Source: Diabrotica undecimpunctata (lineage: Eukaryota; Arthropoda; Insecta; Coleoptera; Chrysomelidae). From it: 64,000 nt of DNA. Below, piece by piece: positions 46,560-56,740 of the stretch. The stretch lies in the NCBI RefSeq assembly GCF_040954645.1, contig NC_092807.1:54780239-54844238 (forward strand). Reading direction: 5' to 3'. The translations under genes were made by a program, and so were the position numbers. Numbering within the stretch: position 1 is the first letter of the stretch; every line of letters starts with the position of its first letter. The notes under the pieces were generated by a model. That model saw only the letters and a list, made by a program, of their open reading frames with translations, ran no database searches and had not been told where the DNA came from.

Positions 46560-46929
46560 GCGTACGGCTTCGAAATTGGAAGTGTCACAGAGACGAATGG
46601 AACGGTCTACGCTGGGAGTAACGTTGCCGAACCGAATAAGAAATGAAGATCTGCGAAGAAGGACGAGTATTGCTGATGTTGTGGAATGCATAGCGAAACT
46701 GAAATGAAAATAGCCAGGTCATGTAGTGAGAATGCACGACTCACGATGGAAGAGCAAAATTACAAATTTGAGGCCAAGAGCAGACAAACCAGTAGTAGAG
46801 GAAGACCACCAACACGTTGAGCTGAAAACATTAGGCATATCACCAAAAATTGGCAACAAAAAGATAAAAATCGTAAAAAATGGAGGAGTTTCAGAGAGGT
46901 CTATGTCCAGCAGTAAACGTGACAAATAA
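46560..46929 (+). pseudogene. C-terminus of the split RTE
   Basis: The frame reads SQRRMERSTLGVTLPNRIRN, EDLRRRTSIADVVECIAKLK, then after a shift AGHVVRMHDSRWKSKI and LRPRADKP. This C-terminal domain is shared by insect RTE endonuclease-reverse transcriptases. One stop (TGA for a tryptophan codon near 46706) and a shift near 46790 break it. Confidence 0.75.
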
Positions 46930-46940
46930 AGGCTAGGTGA

Positions 46941-47229
46941 TGATGATAAATTGGTCTATCGATAGCTCTGTATGAATAGTTGCATATCTATTAGGCCTAT
47001 ATTACTTTACTTATTTGTTGATAGACGTGGATAGGTACAGTATGTAATGAAATGTACTTAGTTCCGTGTATTGACAGGTCAGGGTCGTTGTGGGAGTATT
47101 TTGCCATTTTTATTTGTCTTCTCTCGGCGTTTGAAGCAAGCATTCGAGCCACACTTCGGCCAATTGACCATGTTTTAAGAATTATATTTTAAATTTTTTT
47201 AAGAATAATAAAGACTGAAGCAACAGAAT
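46941..47229. other. Spacer
   Basis: Nothing recognised. Confidence 0.35.
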
Positions 47230-47760
47230 ATAGTATGAAATAGTTGAAGCCATTTGTATCTGTAGTAGTTTCTTTCTTTTGTTTTTATGGAACAAAATAA
47301 GACCACATGTTGCTTCATAAGATGGTGCAAGATGGTGTAGCTTTCCATTACTTCATATAGAGTAGCTGTTTGTAGCCAGGCTTAAAGTCTAGTGTCTTTA
47401 TAAACTTTATCGTTCTTTGTAGTCAGCCATCTTCTGTATAGTTGCTTTTTTTCTTCAATTATTGTTTTTGTTGGTTCATTTGTTTTATAATAGTGCTGTT
47501 TATATGTTCTTTCTCTTCAAGGGCTTCGAATGTTGCTTGTTTTATACTCGCCTTTATATGCTCGTATATTTCTTCAATGTTGCCGTATCTGAATTCTATT
47601 AATTTTTGGTCTAGACATGGTTTGTATACTTCTCTTATTGGCTGTTACTATATTGTTCTATACTGTATTGTTTCTCTTATTGATCGTTCTTTTAGTAGTT
47701 CTATATTGTATTGTTTTTCTCTTATAGTGTTCAACGGTTCTTCTGTATAGGGGGTCTGGT
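47230..47760 (-). pseudogene. RTE linker-region fragment
   Basis: The minus strand reads KPCLDQKLIEFRYGNIEEIY, HIKASIKQATFEALEE and KEHINSTIIKQMNQQK. This is the charged segment that joins endonuclease and RT in some insect RTE families. No catalytic region remains, so this is inferred from its composition and a few matching residues. Confidence 0.45.
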
Positions 47761-48594
47761 TATATTAATACCAATAAAGATTCAAGATACAAATATACTG
47801 TCCTTGTCAATTTAAAACTTCTTCTCATAAAGTCCATCTCAGTAGACTGTAACTATTTCCCATTTCTTTTACTTACGTTATCTTCTACCCGTGTACATCT
47901 TTATAATTTATTAAATTCTTCGTCATACTTCAATAAATACACGACTCGTGTGCGGAGAGTTAAATAGTTTTAACATTAATTAAGTTTTTTATGTTTATTT
48001 AAGCCTTGAATATTATGAACTAGTGTGTTGATGTTGTACCATAAACCGTACAAAATCTCATCTTCTGATTTTCGTTTATTTTAAATTCTAAGCGTAATAT
48101 TCCAAAGTGCACCAAACTTTTCTTTCCAAAAGATTTTAAAAAGTTTCAATTGTGCTTCACTTTTAAATAAATCAGTTTCGTTTTGTATTCAAACTAAAAA
48201 CTTCAGAACTCGAAAGGAGGTTCCAAAGTTAGGAATAGTTAAGCGACGAATTTATGTGACATCTATTACTAAAAATGTTGAATGAGAGCTGTGGTTAAAC
48301 TTTTGGAAGATACTTAGAGAACTATCATGGTAACTTCGTGTTTTAGTTATAACAGTTTGTATGTATCTTTAGATAATGGATAATTATTATAAAGTTTAAC
48401 TTAAAATATTGATATTGTAGTTGGATTCGAAAAAGCTTGGTATAAAACTAAATTGCTGCACTGTATAAAGCGACGGAGGTTTCTAAATAATAAATCCTTC
48501 TCGGTCACATTATAAAATTTCTGTTTTTTTGTAATTAACGTTTCTCGACAGCTTATGGCCATTGACACGGGTATAAATTACAGCAGTATACATA
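47761..48594. other. Unassigned AT-rich sequence
   Basis: No gene or repeat recognised. Confidence 0.4.
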
Positions 48595-49794
48595 TTATAT
48601 ATACAAATAATGTTCTTAAGCTATTTTCTTGTGGCATTTTAAATTAATTAATATTTAAATGGGAATAAGCCACAATTAAAGGTTAAAATACATTTATTGA
48701 CGTTTCAATTTCCACTTCGGAAATCGTTCTCAAAATACAAACATTAGTAAATTAAAAACAAATTTTGTTTTTGTTACTTAGTGAAAAATTCTTCTAATAA
48801 TTTAATTTTATCTGACTCATCTATATTGACAATTCAGACATACATTATACATTTTAAAGTAGACGACTTTAAAATGATATTGCCAATATTGTTGAGTTGC
48901 GTTCCTGGGACGACTTTACTTATAAGATAGTTCATTCGATTACATGAAATCAACTTTAACGTGAGAATATCCGTCAGAAAAAATCATAACATGTAATTCG
49001 TCTTTAAAAAGACAAATACATGCCACGATGACAGTAAAATTCTCCCGTTAGTGATTCCATAGTAAATTATGAGGGAAAAACCAGGAAAAAACCTCATAAT
49101 ACTATCCCGACATGGTAAGTATTTGATCTTGCATTTAGTTTACCTTCAATAAATACCAAATTCCGATTTTAAATTTTTTTAAAGGAAAATACCAGTATTG
49201 GTAAGTCAGTAACATATAGAGAATACATCATTTATATTTTTTAAATAACAAACATATAAAATCGGAATTTGGTATTTATTGAAGGTAAACTAAATGCAAG
49301 ATCAAATACTTACCATGTCGGGATAGTATTATGAGGTTTTTTCCTGGTTTTTCCCTCATAATTTACTATGGAATCACTAACGGGAGAATTTTACTGTCAT
49401 CATGGCATGTATTTGTCTTTTTAAAGACGAATTACATGTTATGATTTTTTCTGACGGATATTCTCACGTTAAAGTTGATTTCATGTAATCGAATGAACTA
49501 TCTTATAAGTAAAGTCGTCCCAGGAACGCAACTCAACAATATTGGCAATATCATTTTAAAGTCGTCTACTTTAAAATGTATAATGTATGTCTGAATTGTC
49601 AATATAGATGAGTCAGATAAAATTAAATTATTAGAAGAATTTTTCACTAAGTAACAAAAACAAAATTTGTTTTTAATTTACTAATGTTTGTATTTTGAGA
49701 ACGATTTCCGAAGTGGAAATTGAAACGTCAATAAATGTATTTTAACCTTTAATTGTGGCTTATTCCCATTTAAATATTAATTTATATATACAAA
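48595..49794. mobile_element. Long-palindrome element, copy 2, 13-bp target duplication
   Basis: TTATATATACAAA flanks both sides (48595-48607; 49782-49794). It has the same unpaired tail (GTTCTTAAGCTATTTTCTTG), the same outer arms and the same hairpin motif as copy 1. The innermost part of the left arm, about 90 bp, is missing, so 49172-49256 is unpaired. The insertion site is unrelated to that of copy 1, which shows independent mobilisation. Confidence 0.9.
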
Positions 49795-49894
49795 CATTTG
49801 GTATGAACAATTATTACTGAAGAAACGGAAAAATAAAAAACCATGCACGGATTTTTTTAATGTCGTACACATACGTCATTTAGCGAGTTGTAAC

Positions 49895-51397
49895 ATATCG
49901 CACCCTCAGTGCAAGACTGCAGTAAGTCAGAATAAGTAAGTTTCGAGATAAAGGCGATTTTGTTTATTTTCGTGCTAATATCGGTGAAATAAGACACAAG
50001 TTTTAAGAAAAATTAACATTAAATTATGATTTTGCATGCTTTTCAGTATATATTGTATTAACCAAAAATAGAGGTTTAAATAAAATAATATTAATGCTAA
50101 AAAAATTAGGAATTTCAAAGTTACAACACTTTTGCACGGAGAAAATTGTTAATCACTACAAATTTAGTATTAGAATTTTAAAGTTACAACACTTTTGCAT
50201 GGAGAAAATTGTAAAAGGTGTAGACACATTTTCTGTTAGTTGTTGTCCTCTTCTCTTATATCATCTTGGGCCAAAATATTTTTATAAAAACTGTAGTGGG
50301 CTTCTGGTATCATACCCGAATGGCATAAGTTTACCAAATATTTCTTTTTGGCCATTTAAATTTTTTGCTGTTCTTTGTAGGCAGGTTTAAGTAGCACTTC
50401 TCGTATATTATGTGTAGTCCGTGAAGATTTTTTTAAAATAAAAGATTTAGTATTTAAAAGAAGTATTAAACTTTACATTTTATATATTCCAAGAAATCAG
50501 ATAGCTACCTAGAATAAATAGGTACCTAATAAAACGGCTTATCGCTAGCGGCAATTTAATCGTTCTATCTCTGCACATGTTTCTGATAGCCACAATTCCT
50601 TCTCTTTGTAATGACAATGTCATAACAAGGTAGAAAAATTATTTGTAAAACTTTCAATATTTTTATTTAAATTCAAAACAAAAGGACTATAATAAAACTA
50701 TGCAAATCAGGCTATCTTGAGTACAGTGATTAACAAAAGGATTGAAATTCACTACCTTAGTAAAAGTTAGAAATTACGGGAGGACAATATGAAGACAATC
50801 GCCCCGGAAGGTTACATGAAGATTTAATACAATAATAATTTTTTAAGATAACTGTTTTTCCTTTCATAAGAAAAAATTTTTGGCTGTAAATAATTAGCTT
50901 AATTTAAGTGTTTTTAATCCAATCTAATAAATAAATGGTTAAACGACATCGCACACATTTTATGGAAAATAAAATGTCACACACAGGACATAAAACTTAC
51001 ATGAATAGATTGGTCTCGTAAATCTTTGTTTATTGTCTCGGCCGTTAATGGATTACGTAGACATGCTGTATATTAAAATTAAACACCACATATATAGATA
51101 TTAAAATAAAAAATATCTTACTTTTTTCGTACCTTTCATTGCTTGTTATCGAAACCATTGCAATGTTCCGTGCAAAACTGTTGTAACTCTGTTACATTAG
51201 AATTACAACAGTTTTGCACGGAACTTATATACAAAAACACAAAATAGTTAAACTGTTGTTGTTGTAATATTTAGCCGGTTAAGCATTTGAAAGTTACTAA
51301 AGTTTTACAGGGGATAGATATGCATGTTTACAATCGAATTCCATGATTACTTCATTTTCAGAAAATTTTGAGTTACTGCAGTCTTGCACTGAGGGTG

Positions 51398-51403
<6 letters not shown>
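49895..51403. mobile_element. Non-autonomous element with 31-bp inverted repeats and iterated internal motif
   Basis: The ends (49895-49925; 51373-51403) are exact complements, reading inward from ATATCGCACCCTCAGTGCAA. If the true end is TCGCACCC, the flanking dinucleotide is TA, as in Tc1/mariner elements. A 21-bp motif of the TIR (TTACTGCAGTCTTGCACTGA) recurs in variant form at 50121, 50184, 51203 (plus) and 51165-51186 (minus), giving TTACAACA(C/G)TTTTGCA(C/T)GGA. No transposase is present. Confidence 0.75.

Positions 51404-51457
<54 letters not shown>
51401..51457. repeat. TA dinucleotide microsatellite
   Basis: About 28 TA units directly at the right end of the TIR element, so the element seems to have inserted into a TA tract. 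Confidence 0.9.
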
Positions 51458-51461
<4 letters not shown>

Positions 51462-51896
51462 AAATGATATTGTTTAAAAAATTAATTTATAAGTTATATA
51501 CTACATACTTAATATTAGATATAAAAAAGTATTTGACTATTTTAAATAAGTTATATACTAGAGAATTTTATAAAAATATATTTATGTGAGGGCAATTTTT
51601 AAGAAATTAGCATATAATAATTGTAAAAAGTTGTATTTTAATGTTTTAAATATATTTAAGTGAGCCATGTGCATAGGCAACCAACTATACAGTAAGTGAA
51701 AGACAGAAGTGACATTTAAGAATATTTACGAATTTAAGTGGGGTTATAATAATAATGTTAGTTTAAAATGTTTAATTTATATATATTTAATGATTTAAAT
51801 GTTTATTCTGATCTGAAAAGCCTAAATGTCAACAAAATTATCAATAGAACATTAACGAATTCTCCAGAATGCAGAATTTGACCATTGTTTACGGTC
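51458..51896. other. Unassigned sequence upstream of the promoter-like region
   Basis: No coding sequence. A TGTGAGGGC start near 51586 could be an LTR edge, but no matching duplication was found. Confidence 0.3.
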
Positions 51897-52065
51897 GAAC
51901 ATTCTCGAAATAATGGTTATGTCTGTGGAACGAACATATAGGTACTTTTTTCGAGAACATCCATATAGAAGTAATAGAACAAATGGAACATGATTTATTG
52001 CCAGATGATTCTAGAAAAAAAAAAGAGATATAAATACCCGGTGATTTGGATTAGAATCGATCAGT
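51897..52065 (+). promoter_or_regulatory. Heat-shock-type promoter: three HSEs, TATA box, initiator
   Basis: GAACATTCTCGAA (51897-51909) has three alternating GAA/TTC units. TTCGAGAA (51950-51957) and TTCTAGAA (52009-52016) have two each in the correct spacing. TATAAATA follows at 52029-52036 and a TCAGT initiator at 52061-52065. The order is that of insect heat-shock promoters. What it drives is unclear. Confidence 0.6.
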
Positions 52066-52910
52066 TATGAGTTACAGTTACTATGAGGCAGTTTATTATG
52101 AAAGTTAGTAGACACATTTAGTTAGTGAAGTAAATTGTTCAGAATTTTCAAGAAGTCAGTCAGAAAAGTTTAGTAAGAAATATGAAAGTTAGTTGGAGTC
52201 AGTGAATCAGTTACAAATAGTCCAATTGTTTAATATAGTGAGTTAAATGAAGATTAAAAATTATGCATATAATTTAATGCACATTTATAATTATACACAA
52301 ATAATTATTGAAGATTAAAAAAAGTATATTGGAAGAAATTAAATTATATTATGATTGGAGATTAGTATAAATCAACTTATAATAATTGGATATTGGTATA
52401 TTGAAAAGAAGAATAAATATAAATGCTGTTTGCTGGTTTGCTTGGTGGTTTATAAATGCTGGTGAAGAAAAATATATCTTAAATTGGTAGAAGCTGATAA
52501 TTGGAAAAAGTAATTTCACAAAAACAAGGATAACCGAAGTATAAAGACATTCAGTGGTGATTAGAATCTATATAGTGGAAAACAGTTCATTTAGGCATTT
52601 AGTGAAAGAAAGGTACAAAATTTTGTTAATATAATTTAGTTAATGTCATAACAATTTCAATTTTGAAGATAGTTTGTTTAAATTTTACATTGTCTATAGA
52701 ATTTAATTAGTTTTATAAGAGTATCAATTTAAAGATAGTTTATTTTAAATTCACATTGGCTAGGTTAGATATATATGTGTTTCATAATAGTTATAATAAA
52801 GGTAATTTAAAAAAAGTACTTACAAACTAATTCTTTGAGAACCGCGATAAAAACCCTATATTATTAAAATACTCATTGCTCATCATTCAAACAAACAACA
52901 CATCATAACA
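52066..52910 (+). other. Non-coding transcript-like region downstream of the heat-shock-type promoter
   Basis: AT-rich, with many AGTTAGT/GTCAGT phrases in the first 150 bp, no open frame, and an AATAAA-like signal near 52793. It ends ACACATCATAACA before the TA tract. It could be the body of a solo LTR or the decayed leader of a heat-shock gene. Neither is proved. Confidence 0.3.

Positions 52911-52915
<5 letters not shown>

Positions 52916-53004
<89 letters not shown>
52916..53004. repeat. TA dinucleotide microsatellite
   Basis: About 44 TA units without interruption. Confidence 0.92.
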
Positions 53005-53006
<2 letters not shown>

Positions 53007-53229
53007 AGTAGTAACAAATACACAATCATATCCCTAAAAATGCACTGGTTCGATTAGCTGCAATACACGTGTTTTTTTAAGAAATTTTAGACCAGTGTAA
53101 AAACGGCGTGGAAAACTAAGAATGTCTTTTATTAGTCTTATCTGTTTAAAGATGACATATTCAGGCGAGATAAGTTGAGTTAAACTTCGTGCAGCTTAGT
53201 TTTGGTTTTATTCGACAGGTCTGTCTATA

Positions 53230-53640
53230 AGTTGCAGATTTTTTGTTTAATAAATATCTTTAAATACGTATGAGTTTGGACCTGTTTAATTGAGTCAAAA
53301 GAACATGCGGTTTAGTGGCCTGATCTGCTTTTTTATTTCCGATTATACCGACATGAGATGAAACCAAATCGTTGTGATCTTTAGGTTAGTAGAACAGAGT
53401 TGAATACAGATGTTGTGTATATTTTGGTGGATTTTTTGAGAAGATACATCTTATGGACTGAACAGAGAAAAGAGAATCAGTGCATAGGGCGAGTAGTTTG
53501 CTTTCATTTGAAGTATAGTGGAGCGAAGTCCTTAATGCCTGAATTACTTCATATTATTCTGCGCTGTAAACACTACAGCTTATAGGTAGTCGCACACAAC
53601 TTGCAGTGGTCGTCATTGTGGACACAGCTCATTCAAAAAC
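53230..53640 (-). pseudogene. RNase H fragment of an I-type LINE
   Basis: The minus strand reads LPISCSVYSAE, then a decayed helix, ALCTDSLFSVQSI, FSKNPPKYTQ, and LVSSHVGIIGNKKADQATK. These are the RNase H blocks: an acidic residue in SxxxAE, TDS, and the final SHVGIxGNxxAD with its histidine and aspartate. One stop interrupts. RNase H domains are found in the I and R1 groups of LINEs. The reverse transcriptase part expected at higher coordinates is not there, so this is a fragment. Confidence 0.7.
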
Positions 53641-54035
53641 GTCTTAATTGTTGGATCTATCGGTGTATAAAATTTTATCAAATTTTGTTAAGTTTAAGAT
53701 TTTTTGAACGGATTTTCTAAATACTAAGTTTGCCGTTTCTATTTTATTTATTTATTTTTTATTTAAAGAAACAAAGTCGCATCCACCCAAAGGTTATTAT
53801 CGACATTTCTGTAACATTTGTAATAATATTAAATTTAACATTTGTAACAATCAATTATTGTAACAATAAATTACAATTTGTGAACAACTAAACATTTGTA
53901 ACAATTAATTAAGTTAAATTTTGTGTAACATATTTATACATTTTAAGTAATCTAATAAATTGTTCGGAACTAAACTTTTGTTGAGGAGTGATTTCAGGTT
54001 ATTTGGCAAATTGTAAGATTGTCTTTGATTTACAT
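53641..54035. other. Spacer
   Basis: Repeated AACATTTGTAACAAT phrases near 53810-53920 form a small imperfect repeat. No gene. Confidence 0.4.
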
Positions 54036-54039
54036 ATTT

Positions 54040-55180
54040 AGGTCAGTCTATCAAAAAGTGCTTTATACTGTCTACTGTATTGCATGTTTCGCATTTTGGA
54101 GGTTCACTATTTGAGAAGAGATAGGCAGTAGTGTACCTGCTGTGTCCAAGTCGTAGACGTGTAATCATAGTTTGGCATCGTCTAGTTCTGGCTGTGAACT
54201 TCCATCAAAAAATATCACTTTTGATAGTTCAGAGTTTTGAACTAGAGTCATTCCATACTCTTCTGAAATTTTATTGAGCTTTCATTAATTCGACTCTAAT
54301 AATTTTCTCAATGGGGTGTTTAGGGTATACATTTTGCATAGCTTTGACTGCGCAAAGAAAGTCAGAAAGGACTAGACAACGAAAACAGTCTTATTGGTTG
54401 GAGTTATATTTTTTTGGGGGATTCAGATTAGTTTCCTGTAGGCATATAACATCGGGAGATTGTTCACCAATTAGATGATGAAGCATAGAAAGGCGATGAA
54501 AAGAACCATCAATATTCCACTAAAGTAGAGACTTGAATTTATTGTTGGCTCAACTGAGATGTGTCACTTTCCGCTTCCGATGTCTCACTGTTAATATAAT
54601 TATGGATTTTTTTCCTTATGGACATGAATTTACAAAGCTGGTAGGTCTGTGGTATAGTCCTGAATTGTGGTTATAGGATCTTTTGGCCCCGTGATATTCA
54701 TTAGGAGCATGTTAAGTTGATCAACGTTTAGAGGGAAAGGTAGAGGGTGATTTTCTATGAAGTTTTTAGCACGGTCAAGTAAGAGAGAAAATGAGCATTC
54801 AGGAGTGCTTGCTGAACTAATTTTAGCTTTTTTAGATTTTGCTTGGACTTTAGGTGGTGGAAAAATGTTACATTCTTTTGAAGATGGATCTGCTTCAGGT
54901 GAAATAATTTCATCGAAGTTTTTTTTTGGTTGATTAATTATGTGACTGTACTTATTTGATGCGTCTACTTTGTTCGGTATCTCCGGGATATTATAAATAG
55001 ACATTTGTTCACACTGAGAAGGGTTTGTGTCATTGGATGCTTGCAAGGATATATTTGTTGCGCTCGATACCGATGCTTCATTGCTTTGGTTGGGGTTTAG
55101 TTGAGCTAGTGGTTCGGAGCACTGTGGAGCGATGTGTCCTGGCTTCTTGCATCTAAAGCAAACTAAACTGTATTGAGAAA
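54040..55180 (-). mobile_element. I-type LINE with endonuclease joined directly to RNase H
   Basis: From high to low: ORF1 with zinc knuckle (55168-54630), endonuclease start (54560-54410: WNIDGSFHRL, SPDVICLQETNLNP). Near 54385 comes an abrupt change to an RNase H segment (LSDFLCAVKAMQN, YPKHPIEKI). It then has the C-terminal zinc-binding region ITRLRLGHSRYTTAYL and PPKCETCNTVDSIKHFLID (54190-54040). The entire reverse transcriptase is absent, so this is an internally deleted copy. Confidence 0.7.
54630..55168 (-). pseudogene. I-type LINE ORF1 C-terminal half (gag-like)
   Basis: The frame contains one CCHC zinc knuckle, CFRCKKPGHIAPQC (about 55160-55115). It continues through PLAQLNPNQSNEASVSSATN and the open frame from MQASNDTNPSQ (55046) to the terminator at 54630. 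The final part, LLLDRAKNFIENHPLPFPLN, is helical and precedes the ORF2 start by about 50 bp. Such ORF1 proteins bind element RNA. The N-terminal half is missing. Confidence 0.65.
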
Positions 55181-55261
55181 TGAATATTCTATATGTCGTG
55201 TCAAAAATATATAATATATGTCGTGTCTTGATCTTTATCTTTATACAGCACCCTAATATGG

Positions 55262-55427
55262 ACTTTTTATAATTTCAGCGTTTAACCGTTTGACCTGAAG
55301 ATGCTTTGCAAAGTGTAGAAAGCGAAACCGGTCGTTTGGTAGTAAAATTAAATTGATTGTGAGTAAGTCTTATTTTATTTCTTTTACCTATTTGAAATGG
55401 ACTCACACAAGCAACACATTCATATTA
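55262..55427 (+). repeat. Solo PLE-type terminal repeat with hammerhead-like motif and tail
   Basis: Matches the left arm plus tail of the 27.5-kb element (in complement) from the hammerhead through AAATTAAATTGATTGTGAGT, TTTCTTTTACCT and the terminal CACACAAGCAACACATTCAT. It abuts the Crypton-type recombinase gene. Confidence 0.75.
55291..55337 (+). ncRNA. Hammerhead-like motif, solo copy (core intact)
   Basis: CTGAAGA at 55295-55301, stem GCTTT (55303-55307) / AAAGC (55319-55323), GAAA 55324-55327, then CCGGTC and GT pairing with the preceding AC. Both invariant boxes are intact. Stem I is shorter here than in the 27.6-kb copy. Confidence 0.55.
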
Positions 55428-55589
55428 GTTGTGTGTTTATTCGTGAACCAATTTGGAACAAAAAAGCAAAAGCCACCACAATAGTTTGGTTTTATCAAAA
55501 CTGTGGAAAGAAGTGGCAGAGGAATGTGAAACAACAGGTAAATAAAACAATAAAAATGTACAATAAATTATATTTTTTCTTCAAACTAG

Positions 55590-56435
55590 CTACTTTTTGG
55601 GCTACTGCGCTGATTGAATGTATTCCCATGACGCTTCGGTAACACTTTCCATTTTGGTACTTGATAAAAAATTGGTTTTCTGTGAAATTTTCAGGCCGCA
55701 GTGATGCATACTTTTTATACAGTTTAATGTAGTTTTGACCAATTATCGTAAAAGATCTAATTTTTTCGTGTTTTACTGTCTGGGATTTTGATAATTATTA
55801 TATTTTCTTTATCCTCAATGTCCACAGTCTTCATTTTTACCATTTCGTCGCATCGACAGGCGCCGGTAACCCCAATTAACAAAACAATCTGAAATATTTT
55901 TAGAATTTAGTAGTGTATACTACATGCTTTGCAATATAATTTTTTTTACCTTTAATCCTAAATATAACTTATCTGGCGCTACAAACAAAAATTTATCAAA
56001 CTCGTCTTTAGTGAAAACTTTAGACTTCTTTGCAGTATATCCTTCGCTTGTTTTTTTCAGAAAGGCACGTAACTTTAAAAATTTGCTTATATCCACATTT
56101 TTTCTAATAACTAACTCGGATTTTATCATAGAGTATCGTGATCACATTGGAGAAGATTTCCATTTATTTTCATTTTCCATTATATTAAAATATGCCAGTA
56201 AAACGTCTTCGGTAACTTGCCGTACTCCTCTTGTATCGCACCACTCTTGGAAGTGCTTGTACGCTAACCGATACTTTATTCCGGACTTGGAGGGCCCCAA
56301 ACGTGCTACTGCATCATTAGCCGCGGACTCAATTTCGTTTAGGTTTTCCATTTTCGCACTAAATTTGCGCTTGCGGTTGCAACAACAATAAGCTGTCTTT
56401 AATAATTGCAAACAACTGTAACCAGGGAGACGCAC
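55590..56435 (-). pseudogene. Crypton-type tyrosine recombinase gene
   Basis: Exon 1 and 2 are contiguous in one frame: MENLNEIESAANDAVARLG, KYRLAYKHFQEWCDTRGVR, VLLAYFNIMENENKWKSS, one stop (TGA where the family has tryptophan, near 56139), then SRYSMIKSEL, LKLRAFLKKTSEGYTAKKSK, and KFLFVAPDKLYLGLK. A GT-AG intron follows (about 55948-55888). Then comes LLIGVTGACRCDEMVKMKTV with the first catalytic arginine, IIIIKIPDSKTRK, and after a one-base shift RSFTIIGQNY. The N-terminal SAM-like core-binding domain and the start of the catalytic domain are thus present. The later H-x-x-R and the tyrosine are not seen. These genes occur in insects as Crypton-derived or mobile copies. With only two disabling changes it is young. 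Confidence 0.75.
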
Positions 56436-56740
56436 ATCCCACCGACGACTTAATTATTTTAATTTCTAACATCTAGACGACTTAGATAGTTGTCACAGTT
56501 AATTTCGAGTAAAAATAACGTATGAATTGTACTATTTATGGTTGAAAATTGCTACGTTTGAAGAAAAAATAGTATATTTTATTCGGCAAAGAAGCGACTT
56601 TTCTTGACCTGCCCTCTATTATGCTCCTCACTTCGTTCGGCGCGTAATATCGGGCGCGTCAGGAATTGGGCGCGCGGCTGTTATTTTTCAGATTTCTTAT
56701 TATTTTGGATAGTTAAGTGTGTTTGTGGCAGTTTCTTTAA
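56436..56740. other. Spacer with a local GC-rich patch
   Basis: GGCGCGTAATATCGGGCGCG and GGGCGCGCGGCTG near 56638-56680 stand out from the AT-rich background. This could be the promoter of the recombinase gene (minus) or of the DDE gene (plus). Confidence 0.35.

Larger units (their letters stand above)
42630..46940 (+). mobile_element. RTE-type LINE split by an hAT element
   Basis: The 5' part (42660-42836) codes for the endonuclease (GRRNERGERL-like in pieces, then RTRNQIDYIIS). After the hAT insertion it resumes at 45076 with SDKKQIIKDVTVLNKFTTSS, the next endonuclease block. The linker (45350-45595), decayed RT (RPISLLNHIYKLF near 45800, GQAGFCSNYGTNDH near 45900, SGIRQGDRLSPKLF near 46140) and C-terminus (46590-46925) follow. 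It ends in a GATGATGAT-type tail. This is the insect RTE family whose C-terminus reads RRTSIADVVECIAKLKW. Numerous stops. Confidence 0.8.

Noticed and set aside
47442..47750. 102-residue plus-strand ORF
   Set aside because: The opposite strand reads as RTE linker sequence; this frame is its shadow.
51368..51589. 73-residue ORF rich in Tyr-Ile
   Set aside because: It is the translation of a TA microsatellite.
51586..52910. Solo LTR starting TGTGAGGGC and ending CATAACA
   Set aside because: Plausible, but no matching 4-6 bp duplication at the two edges, so not called as an LTR.
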